A stretch of 64,000 nucleotides of DNA, from assembly GCA_902632545.1 (NCBI GenBank), contig CACPCX010000005.1:1-64000 (forward strand), read 5' to 3'. Within the stretch, counting starts at the first letter, position 1. Every line of letters begins with the position of its first letter. Both the position numbers and the translations under genes were made by a program. Origin of the DNA: an uncultured Pelagibacteraceae bacterium. Lineage in GTDB: Bacteria; Pseudomonadota; Alphaproteobacteria; Pelagibacterales; Pelagibacteraceae. The notes under the pieces are model-generated. The model saw only the letters and a list, made by a program, of their open reading frames with translations. It did no database searches and was not told where the DNA came from. Below are positions 18,369 to 26,959 of this stretch, piece by piece.

Positions 18369-18513
18369 CCAATTTTGCGGTTCATAGCAAATTAAATTAG
18401 ATAAATGAAGACTTAATTGTGACTAATTCTCATTGATTTTACTTAATTTTTAAAATTAAATACAATTTATAAGTTAAAAATCAAAAAAAATAAGGAAATC
18501 GAATCAAATTTTT

Positions 18514-20415
18514 ATGTCTTCTAAGTTTAATCAAATTTACGAAAATTCTATAAAGAATCCTGAAAAGTTTTGGCAAGAGGCATCAGAGGACATCTTTTGG
18601 TTTAAAAAACCAACAAAAATTTTGAATAAATCAAACCCACCTTTCTATAAATGGTTCGAAGATGGGATGACAAACACTTGTTACAATGCTTTAGACATTC
18701 ATATTGACCAAGGTAGAGGTCAAAAAACAGCTTTAATTTACGATAGTCCTATTACAGGTAACAAAAATCAGTTCACTTATGAGGAGCTAAGATCAAACGT
18801 TTCTAAATTTGCTGGAGCATTAAGGGCTCAAGGCGTTAGTAAGGGTGATCGGGTAATAATTTATATGCCAATGATCCCTGAAGCGGTAATTGCTATGCTC
18901 GCTTGTGGTAGAATTGGGGCAATACACTCAGTAGTTTTTGGTGGCTTTGCATCAAATGAGCTTGCAAGCAGAATAGATGACAGTAAAGCAAAATTATTAG
19001 TGACTGCTTCCTGTGGTTTTGAGCCAGGAAGAACCGTTGAGTACAAACCACTTGTTGATGAGGCTGTAAAAATAGCCAATCACAAAATTGAGAAAATGAT
19101 TTTATTTCAAAGACCTGGACATGAGGTTAAATTAAATGCTCCAAGTGAGGTCAGCTGGAAGGAAGTTATCTCTAACGCTAAAGACGCTGAATGTGTTGAG
19201 ATGAACTCAAATGAGTTTGCATATATTTTATATACATCAGGTACAACTGGCACTCCTAAGGGGATAGTTAGAGATATCGGAGGCCACATTGTTGCACTCA
19301 AATGGACTATGAAAAATATCTATAACATTGATACAAATGATATTTGGTGGTCTGCAAGTGATATTGGTTGGATTGTTGGGCACTCATATATTGTCTATGC
19401 TCCTTTATTCAAAGGATGCACTACTGTTTTGTTTGAAGGTAAACCTGTAGGAACTCCAGATGCAGGTGCTTTTTGGAAAATTATTTCAGACTATAAAGTA
19501 AAATCTCTTTTTACAGCACCAACAGCCTTTAGGGCAATTAAGAAAGAGGATCCTGAAGGTAAATTTTTCTCAAAATATGATTTAAGTAGTTTTGAAAGCT
19601 TGTTTCTTGCAGGAGAAAGAGCTGATCCAGATACCATTAAATGGGCTGAGAGTTTACTAAAAGTTCCTGTGATCGATCATTGGTGGCAAACAGAGACTAG
19701 CTGGGCAATAAGCTCAAATTGCACTGGTATTGAAATGATGGAAACTAAATATGGTTCAGCATGCAAGGCTGTACCTGGATATGATGTAAAAATCATAAAG
19801 CCAGATCAATCTCTAGCAAAATCAAACGAAATGGGAGACATTGTTGTAAAACTCCCTTTACCTCCAGGAACGTTCCCAACATTATGGAATGCAGATCAAA
19901 GATATAAAGAAAACTATATGTCTAATTATAAAGGTTACTACCAAACATATGATGCGGGTCATATCGATGATGATGGTTACATTTGGATAATGTCTAGGAC
20001 TGACGATATTATAAATGTAGCAGGTCATAGATTGTCTACAGGTGCAATAGAAGAAGTTTTATCTGAACATCAATCAGTTGCGGAATGCGCGGTGCTTGGA
20101 ATTGCAGATAAATTAAAAGGTCAATTACCCATTGGATTAGTAGTTTTAAAGTCTGGTGTTGATAAAGATAATGACACTATATCTAAAGAATGTGTGCAAA
20201 TGGTGAGAGATAAAATTGGACCAGTTGCTGCGTTCAAGGTTGTAATTGTTATTAAAAGGTTACCAAAAACGAGATCAGGAAAAATTTTAAGAGGAACAAT
20301 TAGGAAAATTGCTGATAACGTTGAGTATAAAGTTCCTCCAACAATTGATGACCCAGTAATTTTAACAGAAATAAAGGAAGACTTAATTAAAAATAAAATC
20401 TTAAATAATGGTTAA
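18514..20415 (+). CDS. prpE: Propionyl-CoA (acyl-CoA) synthetase, PrpE type
   Basis: AMP-forming ligase activating propionate (perhaps acetate) to its CoA thioester. It has 633 residues, the PrpE length. AMP-binding motif: YILYTSGTTGTPKGIVRDIG; the RDIGGH continuation resembles PrpE rather than acetyl-CoA synthetase, which has a TTGGYL motif. Further core motifs are WWQTETSWAI and the C-terminal catalytic lysine in RLPKTRSGKILRGTIRK. ATG start at 18514; the upstream gap is shared with divergent proteorhodopsin. It overlaps the SMR gene by 8 bases. Acetate as main substrate cannot be ruled out by sequence. Confidence 0.85.
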   Translation: MSSKFNQIYENSIKNPEKFWQEASEDIFWFKKPTKILNKSNPPFYKWFEDGMTNTCYNALDIHIDQGRGQKTALIYDSPITGNKNQFTYEELRSNVSKFAGALRAQGVSKGDRVIIYMPMIPEAVIAMLACGRIGAIHSVVFGGFASNELASRIDDSKAKLLVTASCGFEPGRTVEYKPLVDEAVKIANHKIEKMILFQRPGHEVKLNAPSEVSWKEVISNAKDAECVEMNSNEFAYILYTSGTTGTPKGIVRDIGGHIVALKWTMKNIYNIDTNDIWWSASDIGWIVGHSYIVYAPLFKGCTTVLFEGKPVGTPDAGAFWKIISDYKVKSLFTAPTAFRAIKKEDPEGKFFSKYDLSSFESLFLAGERADPDTIKWAESLLKVPVIDHWWQTETSWAISSNCTGIEMMETKYGSACKAVPGYDVKIIKPDQSLAKSNEMGDIVVKLPLPPGTFPTLWNADQRYKENYMSNYKGYYQTYDAGHIDDDGYIWIMSRTDDIINVAGHRLSTGAIEEVLSEHQSVAECAVLGIADKLKGQLPIGLVVLKSGVDKDNDTISKECVQMVRDKIGPVAAFKVVIVIKRLPKTRSGKILRGTIRKIADNVEYKVPPTIDDPVILTEIKEDLIKNKILNNG

Positions 20416-20740
20416 GACTTATATATTTTTAATAGGAGCAATATTTTGTGAAGTTGCTGGCACAATGTTACTTCCTATTTCTCAAAACTTTACTAAACTT
20501 ATACCTACAATTGCTCTATCTGCTTTTTATCTTGCTGCTTTTTATTTATTAACTTTTGTAGTTAACAAACTTCCAATTGCAATTGTATATGCAACATGGA
20601 GTGGCTTAGGTATTTTTACAATAGCAATACTAGGCTATATATTTTTCAAACAAACTTTGGCTTGGCAGGCAATATTAGGATTATTTTTAATCGTGATTGG
20701 TGTAATTTTAGTAAATAGTTTTACTGGAAAGCTTAGCTAA
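20408..20740 (+). CDS. Small multidrug resistance (SMR/EmrE-like) transporter
   Basis: 110 residues in four membrane helices, the classic SMR size. The essential glutamate of helix 1 is in GAIFCEVAGT (residue 15), and YATWSGLGIF matches the conserved YAIWxGxG motif of helix 3. It should work as a dimer exchanging protons for a cationic compound; whether it exports toxic cations, guanidinium or osmolytes is not clear. It is coupled to prpE by an 8-base overlap and overlaps convergent dihydroorotase by 8 bases. Confidence 0.9.
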   Translation: MVKTYIFLIGAIFCEVAGTMLLPISQNFTKLIPTIALSAFYLAAFYLLTFVVNKLPIAIVYATWSGLGIFTIAILGYIFFKQTLAWQAILGLFLIVIGVILVNSFTGKLS

Positions 20741-22040
20741 ACTGCAAAGGTGTGCCATCTGGATCGCCTAAAATTTTTCCTTCCTGCATTTTAATTTTTC
20801 CAGCAATTATTGTATGGGTAGGCGTTCCCTTAAATTTAAATCCATTAAATGGTGACCACTTACATTTACTTTCTATATTTTCATTTTTAATTTCAATTGT
20901 TTTGTTCATATCTACAATTGTGAAGTCAGCATCATAACCTTCTTTTATAAATCCTTTATTTTTTATTCCAAAAATTTTCACTGGATTTTCACAAACAAAG
21001 TTCATCAATTGATTAAGAGATAATTTTCCATCATTTATGTGATTTAACATTACAGGCATTAAAGTTTGAACTCCTGGCATTCCTGAAGGAGTATTTGGAT
21101 ATACCTTATCTTTATTTTCTTTTAAATGTGGGGCATGATCAGATCCAATAGTATCATTAAAATTATTTCTTACTCCATACCACAACCTGTCATAATGAGA
21201 TTTATCTCTTAAGGGTGGGTTCATTTGAGCGTAAGTTCCAAGCTTGTCGTAACAATCTGGAGCATAAAGAGTTAAATGCTGGGGAGTAATCTCAAATGTA
21301 ATGTTTCCTTTGTGTTGAGAAAGAAAGTCAATTTCCTCTTTTGTTGTAATATGAAGAACATGAGCTTTTTTATTGTGCTTTTCTGCAATTCGAACAATTC
21401 TCCTAGTTGATGCTATTGCACATTCTGCACTTCTCCATATCGGATGGGTGTGAACATCGCCCTCTTTTATTAATTTCTTGTTTAAATTTAAAATTGCCTC
21501 GTCTTCAGAATGAACCGCTACTACTTTTGATGCGTTTTGAAAAACTTTGTCTATATCATTTTCATTATCAACTAATAAGTTACCAGTAGATGATCCTGCA
21601 AAAAGTTTAATACCACAACAACCCTCTAAACCCTCTAGACTTGCTAAATCATCTGCATTGTCGGCTGTTGCTCCAAAATAGAAAGCATAATTGGAATACA
21701 TTCTGTTTTTAGCGAGATCTAGTTTCCTTTGAAACTCTTTCATATTTGAAGTTGGTGGATTAGTATTGGGCATTTCAAATACACTTGTAATTCCTCCTGC
21801 TATTGCTGCTCTACTCCCTGAGTGAAGATCCTCTGTATCCGTTGATCCTGGTTCTCTAAAATGTGTTTGGGTGTCTATGCAACCAGGTAATACCGTATGG
21901 CCCTCTGCATTAATTGTCTCTTTTGTCTCTTCTGAAATTTGTCCAATATGTTGAATTTTTCCATCTTTTACAGCAACGTCAACATCTTTTAACTCACCAT
22001 TGATGTAACATTGTCCGTTTCTAATTATAAGATCTAACAT
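20733..22040 (-). CDS. pyrC: Dihydroorotase (type I amidohydrolase)
   Basis: Ring closure of N-carbamoyl-aspartate in pyrimidine synthesis, downstream of carbamoyl-phosphate synthetase. It has 435 residues. Metal ligands: DTQTHFREPG near residue 57, the carbamylated lysine in GIKLFAGSSTG, VAVHSEDE, HVLHITT and IGSDHAPH. NTNPPT and the HFREPG motif favour dihydroorotase; allantoinase and hydantoinase share the fold, so the symbol is a family-level call. The gene has its own promoter in the 43-base gap to divergent ygfZ; carAB at the right end of the window belongs to the same pathway. Confidence 0.8.
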   Translation of the reverse strand: MLDLIIRNGQCYINGELKDVDVAVKDGKIQHIGQISEETKETINAEGHTVLPGCIDTQTHFREPGSTDTEDLHSGSRAAIAGGITSVFEMPNTNPPTSNMKEFQRKLDLAKNRMYSNYAFYFGATADNADDLASLEGLEGCCGIKLFAGSSTGNLLVDNENDIDKVFQNASKVVAVHSEDEAILNLNKKLIKEGDVHTHPIWRSAECAIASTRRIVRIAEKHNKKAHVLHITTKEEIDFLSQHKGNITFEITPQHLTLYAPDCYDKLGTYAQMNPPLRDKSHYDRLWYGVRNNFNDTIGSDHAPHLKENKDKVYPNTPSGMPGVQTLMPVMLNHINDGKLSLNQLMNFVCENPVKIFGIKNKGFIKEGYDADFTIVDMNKTIEIKNENIESKCKWSPFNGFKFKGTPTHTIIAGKIKMQEGKILGDPDGTPLQFS

Positions 22041-22083
22041 TTTAAGAAATTGTTATTATATTACATTTTATAGTTTAGCAATT

Positions 22084-22974
22084 ATGAATATTAAAAATGT
22101 TTATATTTTAGATGATAGAGCAATTCTTTATATCAATGGAGAAGATGCTAAGGAGTTTCTTCAAAATCTTATAAGTAATGATATAAACAAAGTAAGCGAT
22201 GTAAATAGTTGTTTTAGTTCATTACTTACACCTCAAGGTAAATTTTTATATGAATTTATAATTGTAAAACATAAGTCTGGATATCTTTTAGATTGTGAAA
22301 AATCTCAAGCTAAAGAGTTATTCAAAAAATTATCCCTATATAAGCTAAGATCAAATGTTGAAATTCTTAATCTTAGTAATGAATTTGTTGTTGCGGCATT
22401 CTCTCATGAAAAATTCTTAACTTTTAGTGAAGCAAAAAATCAAACTGGATTCACAATTAAATATAGAGAAGATCCAATTTTTTTAGACCCAAGAAACAAA
22501 GAACTGGGAGCTAGATTAATCATTAATTTAGAAAAACTTTATCTATCTTTAAAAAAACTAGATCTTCATGATGCTAATCTTAAAGAATATTATTCATTAA
22601 GTCATAAACTTGGGATAGTTCCAAAGGATTTAAATAAGTTACAAGACAAATTATTTGGTATTGAATGTAATTTTGAGGAATTAAATGGAATTGATTTCAA
22701 AAAAGGTTGTTATGTTGGCCAGGAAAATACTGCACGAATTAAATTAAAGAATAAGCTTTCAAAGAGGTTATTTCCAATAAAAGTAATAAATGGAAAATTA
22801 TATGAGGGTGAAAGTATTTATAATAATGAAATTGAAATAGGTAAGGTTTTAATAAATAGCGATTATCCTTTTGCTTTAATTAAATATTTAAACGAAAACT
22901 TTGATGAAAAAGTAAATTTTAAAACTAAAGAAGCTTCAATAAATATTAAGAAACCTGATTGGATAAAAAACTAA
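22084..22974 (+). CDS. ygfZ: Folate-binding YgfZ/GcvT-domain protein
   Basis: 296 residues. The signature KGCYVGQENTARIK (K-G-C-Y-x-G-Q-E) near residue 215 marks the YgfZ/IBA57 family, which uses folate to help repair or mature certain iron-sulfur enzymes (in bacteria, for example MiaB). The N-terminal GcvT-like part includes NLISNDINKV and the LLTPQGKFLYEF motif. Fits a cell rich in Fe-S enzymes (NadA, ferredoxin here). ATG start at 22084, divergent from dihydroorotase. Confidence 0.88.
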   Translation: MNIKNVYILDDRAILYINGEDAKEFLQNLISNDINKVSDVNSCFSSLLTPQGKFLYEFIIVKHKSGYLLDCEKSQAKELFKKLSLYKLRSNVEILNLSNEFVVAAFSHEKFLTFSEAKNQTGFTIKYREDPIFLDPRNKELGARLIINLEKLYLSLKKLDLHDANLKEYYSLSHKLGIVPKDLNKLQDKLFGIECNFEELNGIDFKKGCYVGQENTARIKLKNKLSKRLFPIKVINGKLYEGESIYNNEIEIGKVLINSDYPFALIKYLNENFDEKVNFKTKEASINIKKPDWIKN

Positions 22975-22979
22975 TTTTG

Positions 22980-23141
22980 TCATTTAAATAAATAAACAAT
23001 CATTAAAATTATAAAAACTACAATAATCCAAATACTCAGATTTTTAAGAAATTGCTTTAACTGAGAATTTGATTGTAAAAAACTTGGTAGAACTAAAAGC
23101 AAAACCCCAACCATAAATATTACTGAAAGTAATTTATCCAT
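22980..23141 (-). CDS. Small predicted membrane protein, 53 residues
   Basis: A 53-codon frame with ATG at 23141, too short for most gene callers. The product has two hydrophobic helices (about 5-21 and 36-52) joined by a polar loop (QSNSQLKQFLKN) and ends YLFK. It lies 26 bases downstream of tRNA-Leu on the same strand and 5 bases from convergent ygfZ. Not recognised. The neat fit in the gap and the alternating hydrophobic/polar pattern favour a real gene. Confidence 0.5.
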   Translation of the reverse strand: MDKLLSVIFMVGVLLLVLPSFLQSNSQLKQFLKNLSIWIIVVFIILMIVYLFK

Positions 23142-23167
23142 CGAAAAATCCTATATAAAATTAACTT

Positions 23168-23253
23168 TGGTGCGGTCGGAGAGACTCGAACTCTCATGGA
23201 CTAAGTCCACACGGCCCTCAACCGTGCCTGTCTACCAATTTCAGCACGACCGC
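23168..23253 (-). tRNA. tRNA-Leu (anticodon GAG)
   Basis: A class II tRNA of 86 bases including an encoded CCA. The acceptor GCGGTCG pairs with CGACCGC and the anticodon stem is CACGG/CCGTG around TTGAGGG, anticodon GAG. There is a long variable arm (TGGACTTAGTCCA), a normal GG in the D loop and the T loop TTCGAGT. Reads CTT/CTC codons. Confidence 0.95.
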
Positions 23254-23308
23254 ATTATGTGTCATAATAAATGAATGACAATCATCATTCAAATTGGTAA
23301 AAAACGTC

Positions 23309-24298
23309 ATGGAATTTACACAAGAAGTAAGAAAAGCAACAGATCCTATTTATCAAAAGATTTCAAAGATAATGCCAGAGATAGAGTGGTCTGTGCACGC
23401 TCCATATATTCATCGGATTAATCAATTAAAAAAAGAGAAGAATGCAATCATTCTTGCTCATAATTATCAAACTCCTGAAATTTATCATGGTATATCAGAT
23501 GTTGCTGCTGACTCTTTAGCTCTAGCTATAGAAGCATCAAAAACTAGTGCAGATATAATTGTTATGGCTGGAGTTCATTTCATGGCAGAAACTTCGAAAT
23601 TGATGAGTCCAGAAAAAAAAGTTTTACTTCCTGATATGGGCGCAGGTTGTTCATTATCATCATCTGTAACAGGTAAAGACGTAAGACTTCTAAAAGAAAA
23701 ATACCCAGGTGTCCCTGTAGTTTCATACGTAAATACCTCGGCAGATGTTAAGGCGGAAACAGATATTTGTTGTACATCTGCAAATGCAGTAAAAATTGTA
23801 GAGTCTTTAGGTGTTAAAAAAGTTATATTTTTACCAGACGACTATCTGGCAAAATATGTTGCTTCTCAAACAAATGTAGAAATTATTGCTTGGAAAGGGA
23901 TATGCATGGTTCACGACCAATTTAATGAAAAAGAAATACATGATATTAGAAAAAATAACCCTGGCATTAAAATCATAGCACATCCAGAATGTCCTCCAGA
24001 AGTAATCAAAGCAAGTGACTTTGCCGGATCAACTGGTGGCATGATTGATTATGTTAAAAACAATCAACCTAAAAAAGTTATGATGGTTACTGAATGCTCA
24101 ATGAGTGACAATATTCAAGTTGAAAATCCAAATGTAGAATTCATTAGACCATGTAATCTTTGTCCTCATATGAAAAAAATCACTCTTCCAAAAATATTAG
24201 ATTGTTTAGAAAATGAGACTGGCGAAATAATAATGGATAAAGAAACAATCGAAAAAGCAAGAATCCCTGTTGAAAGAATGGCTGCAATTGGCAGATAA
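23309..24298 (+). CDS. nadA: Quinolinate synthase A
   Basis: Condenses iminoaspartate with dihydroxyacetone phosphate to quinolinate in NAD synthesis; a 4Fe-4S enzyme. About 329 residues from the ATG at 23309; a TTG at 23294 would add five residues. Motifs: AHNYQTPEIYHGISDVAADSLA for substrate binding, and the three-cysteine cluster in MGAGCSLSSS, HPECPPEV and CNLCPHM. nadC follows 4 bases after, so the two NAD genes form an operon; no nadB is adjacent. Confidence 0.96.
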   Translation: MEFTQEVRKATDPIYQKISKIMPEIEWSVHAPYIHRINQLKKEKNAIILAHNYQTPEIYHGISDVAADSLALAIEASKTSADIIVMAGVHFMAETSKLMSPEKKVLLPDMGAGCSLSSSVTGKDVRLLKEKYPGVPVVSYVNTSADVKAETDICCTSANAVKIVESLGVKKVIFLPDDYLAKYVASQTNVEIIAWKGICMVHDQFNEKEIHDIRKNNPGIKIIAHPECPPEVIKASDFAGSTGGMIDYVKNNQPKKVMMVTECSMSDNIQVENPNVEFIRPCNLCPHMKKITLPKILDCLENETGEIIMDKETIEKARIPVERMAAIGR

Positions 24299-24302
24299 CT
24301 AA

Positions 24303-25136
24303 GTGTCAAAAATTAAACTCAGTAAAGAATTTATACGAGGTACAGTCAAACTAGCTTTAAACGAAGATCTTTATCCCTCAGGAGATATAACATCAAGTCT
24401 AATTGATAATAATAAAACAGTAGTAGTTAAATTAATATCAAATCAAAGTGCAATTGTTGGAGGATTGTTATTCGCAAAACAAACTTTTTCACTAATTGAT
24501 AATAAAATTAAATTTATTATTAAGAAAAAAGATGGTTCTAAAACTAAAAAAGGGAGCTTAGTGGCTCTCATTAAAGGTAAAGCAAAAAATATTTTAATTG
24601 CGGAAAGAGTTGCCTTAAATTTTTTATCTCATATTTCTGGAATAGCGACTAAAACCAACCAATTTGTAAAATTGGCTGGAAAAAAAACTAAAATTTGTTG
24701 TACTAGGAAAACAATTCCAAATTTAAGAGTTATACAAAAGTATGCGGTAAAATTAGGTGGTGGAACAAATCATAGGTTCAATTTAAGCGATGAATATTTA
24801 ATAAAAGATAATCATATAGCAAGTTCAGATTTAAAAAGTTTAGTTATAAAGGCAATTAAAAATAAAAAAGGAAAAAAAATAACAGTTGAAGTTGATACAA
24901 TCCAACAGCTTAAATCAATTATGGGTCTAAAATTTAATACACTTCTACTAGATAATATGAGTATCAAAAATTTAAGAAAAGGTGTCAAAATTGCAAAAAA
25001 ACTTTATGAAACTGAAGCCTCTGGCAATGTTAACATAAAAAATGTAAAAGCCATTGCTTCTACTGGAGTAGATAGAATTTCTGTTGGAAGTATTACTCAC
25101 AGCGTCCCTGCAGTTGACTTTAAATTAGAAATCTAA
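24303..25136 (+). CDS. nadC: Nicotinate-nucleotide pyrophosphorylase (quinolinate phosphoribosyltransferase)
   Basis: Converts quinolinate and PRPP to nicotinate mononucleotide, the step after NadA. It has 277 residues. Motifs: SGDITSSLI, ERVALNFLSHISGIAT, the substrate-binding CTRKTIPNLRVIQKYAVKLGGGTNHR (split here for length by its conserved RKT and GGG...HR parts), IKDNH, and the C-terminal STGVDRISVGSITHS. GTG start at 24303, 4 bases after the nadA stop. Overlaps the convergent MazG-like gene by 4 bases. Confidence 0.96.
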   Translation: MSKIKLSKEFIRGTVKLALNEDLYPSGDITSSLIDNNKTVVVKLISNQSAIVGGLLFAKQTFSLIDNKIKFIIKKKDGSKTKKGSLVALIKGKAKNILIAERVALNFLSHISGIATKTNQFVKLAGKKTKICCTRKTIPNLRVIQKYAVKLGGGTNHRFNLSDEYLIKDNHIASSDLKSLVIKAIKNKKGKKITVEVDTIQQLKSIMGLKFNTLLLDNMSIKNLRKGVKIAKKLYETEASGNVNIKNVKAIASTGVDRISVGSITHSVPAVDFKLEI

Positions 25137-25504
25137 TTTACGAATTTAGATAGGTCAGGTTTAAAATAGTTTGGACCTTTCATTACTTTTCCAGAATCGT
25201 TGTAAATTGGTTTTCCATTTTCACCTAACTTGCTCATATTAGAATTTTGAACCTCATCAAAACATTTATCTAAATCTATTCCAAATGCATGCCCTGCTCC
25301 ATAAGTTACATATAATATATCAGTAAGCGCATCAGCTACTTCCAATAAATCCTTATTATTCATAGCTTCTGTTAGCTCCTCTAATTCCTCTTTAATGAGA
25401 TCTATTCTTAATTTATTTATTTTTTCATTACTAAATGATGGTTTAGTTTTAACTTCCTGACCAAAAGTTTTCATGAAAGTGCCTACTTTACTAAAATTCG
25501 ACAT
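25133..25504 (-). CDS. MazG/PRA-PH-like nucleoside-phosphate pyrophosphohydrolase
   Basis: 123 residues of the all-alpha NTP pyrophosphatase superfamily. The metal-binding EExxE helix appears as LIKEELEELTEA, and the second acidic helix as EVADALTDILYVTYG (E/D...D), the HisE/MazG arrangement. AGHAFGIDLDKCFDEVQNSNMSK is typical of the stand-alone PRA-PH-like proteins seen in phages and bacteria. It probably hydrolyses an NTP or similar; it is not HisE by context. ATG start, divergent from fumC with a 66-base gap. Confidence 0.8.
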   Translation of the reverse strand: MSNFSKVGTFMKTFGQEVKTKPSFSNEKINKLRIDLIKEELEELTEAMNNKDLLEVADALTDILYVTYGAGHAFGIDLDKCFDEVQNSNMSKLGENGKPIYNDSGKVMKGPNYFKPDLSKFVN

Positions 25505-25570
25505 AATGCTCCTGTATGTTTTTAAAAATTTATTGTATGTTAATAATTATTTGTTACTTAAAATTTATCA

Positions 25571-26959
25571 ATGAAATTAAGAAAAGAATTTGACAGTATT
25601 GGAAGCATAAATGTCCCGAATGATAAGTATTGGGGTGCATCTACTCAAAGATCTAATAAATTTTTTAATATAGGTAAAATTTTAGTTAATATTTCAATCA
25701 TTAAATCAATTGCAATCATCAAAAGATCAGCTGCAATAGTTCATGCAAAAGACAAATTGATAGATGGTAGAATTTCTAAAGCAATAATCAAAGCATCAGA
25801 TGAAATTATCAAGGGCAAACTAGATGAGAATTTCCCCCTAAAAGTTTGGCAAACAGGTTCGGGTACTCAAACAAATATGAATGTAAACGAGGTTATTGCT
25901 AATAGAGCAATAGAAATATTAGGGGGTAAGAAAGGAACTAAGAAGCCAGTTCATCCAAATGACCATGTAAATAAATCCCAATCTACAAATGATGTTTTTC
26001 CAACTGCAATGCATATTTCTGTTGCTAAAGAGACTATTTCTAAAATGCTACCAAGCTTAAAAATTTTAGAAAAAGAGTTAAAAAGAAAATCTAATGAATT
26101 TAAAAATATTGTAAAAATTGGAAGAACTCATCTTCAAGATGCAACCCCATTATCTCTTGGACAAGAGTTTTCAGGGTATCATTTTCAAGTTAAAAAAAGT
26201 ATAGAAAGAATAAAATATGCTTTAAAAGAAATATTATTTCTCGCTCAAGGTGGTACCGCTGTTGGTACTGGGATAAATTCAAAAAAAAATTTTGATAAAA
26301 AAATTGTAAAAGAAATTACAAAATTTACAAAAATAAAATTTAAACCAGCTCCAAACAAATTTGCTGAACTTGCAGCTCACGATGCAATTGTAAACTTTTC
26401 AGGTGCCTTAAACACCTGTGCTGTTGCATTAATGAAAATTTCAAATGACATTCGTTTTTTAGGCTCAGGGCCTAGAGCGGGCTATGGCGAATTAATTTTA
26501 CCAGAAAATGAACCTGGCTCATCAATAATGCCAGGCAAGGTAAATCCAACACAATGTGAAGCTGTCACTATGGTTTGTGTTAAAGTAATTGGAAATCACA
26601 ATGGAATAACTATGGCAGGATCCCATGGTCATTTTGAACTAAATGTTTTTAAACCCTTAATTGCTCACAACATATTGCAATCAATTGACCTAATAGCGGA
26701 CAGTACAAAAAATTTTGCTCTGTATTGTGTTAAAGGAATAAAAGCAAATAAAAAGAAAATTCAAGAACATCTTGATAATTCACTGATGCTAGTTACAGCA
26801 TTAGCTCCACACATTGGATATGATAAAGCAGCAAAGATAGCTAAAACTGCATTAAAAAATAATACAACCTTAAAACATGAAACCTTAAAAACAGGTTTAA
26901 TAAACGAAAAAAATTACAATAAAATTGTTGATCCTAAAAAAATGATCTATCCAGAATAA
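25571..26959 (+). CDS. fumC: Fumarate hydratase, class II
   Basis: TCA-cycle interconversion of fumarate and malate; the oxygen-stable, iron-free enzyme. It has 462 residues. Motifs: YWGASTQRS at the N-terminus, GSGTQTNMNVNEVI, the catalytic THLQDATPLSLGQEFSGY, and the fumarase/aspartase signature GSSIMPGKVNPTQCE. These choose fumarase over aspartase. ATG start at 25571. The 3' end overlaps the convergent AsmA-like gene by 13 bases. Confidence 0.96.
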   Translation: MKLRKEFDSIGSINVPNDKYWGASTQRSNKFFNIGKILVNISIIKSIAIIKRSAAIVHAKDKLIDGRISKAIIKASDEIIKGKLDENFPLKVWQTGSGTQTNMNVNEVIANRAIEILGGKKGTKKPVHPNDHVNKSQSTNDVFPTAMHISVAKETISKMLPSLKILEKELKRKSNEFKNIVKIGRTHLQDATPLSLGQEFSGYHFQVKKSIERIKYALKEILFLAQGGTAVGTGINSKKNFDKKIVKEITKFTKIKFKPAPNKFAELAAHDAIVNFSGALNTCAVALMKISNDIRFLGSGPRAGYGELILPENEPGSSIMPGKVNPTQCEAVTMVCVKVIGNHNGITMAGSHGHFELNVFKPLIAHNILQSIDLIADSTKNFALYCVKGIKANKKKIQEHLDNSLMLVTALAPHIGYDKAAKIAKTALKNNTTLKHETLKTGLINEKNYNKIVDPKKMIYPE

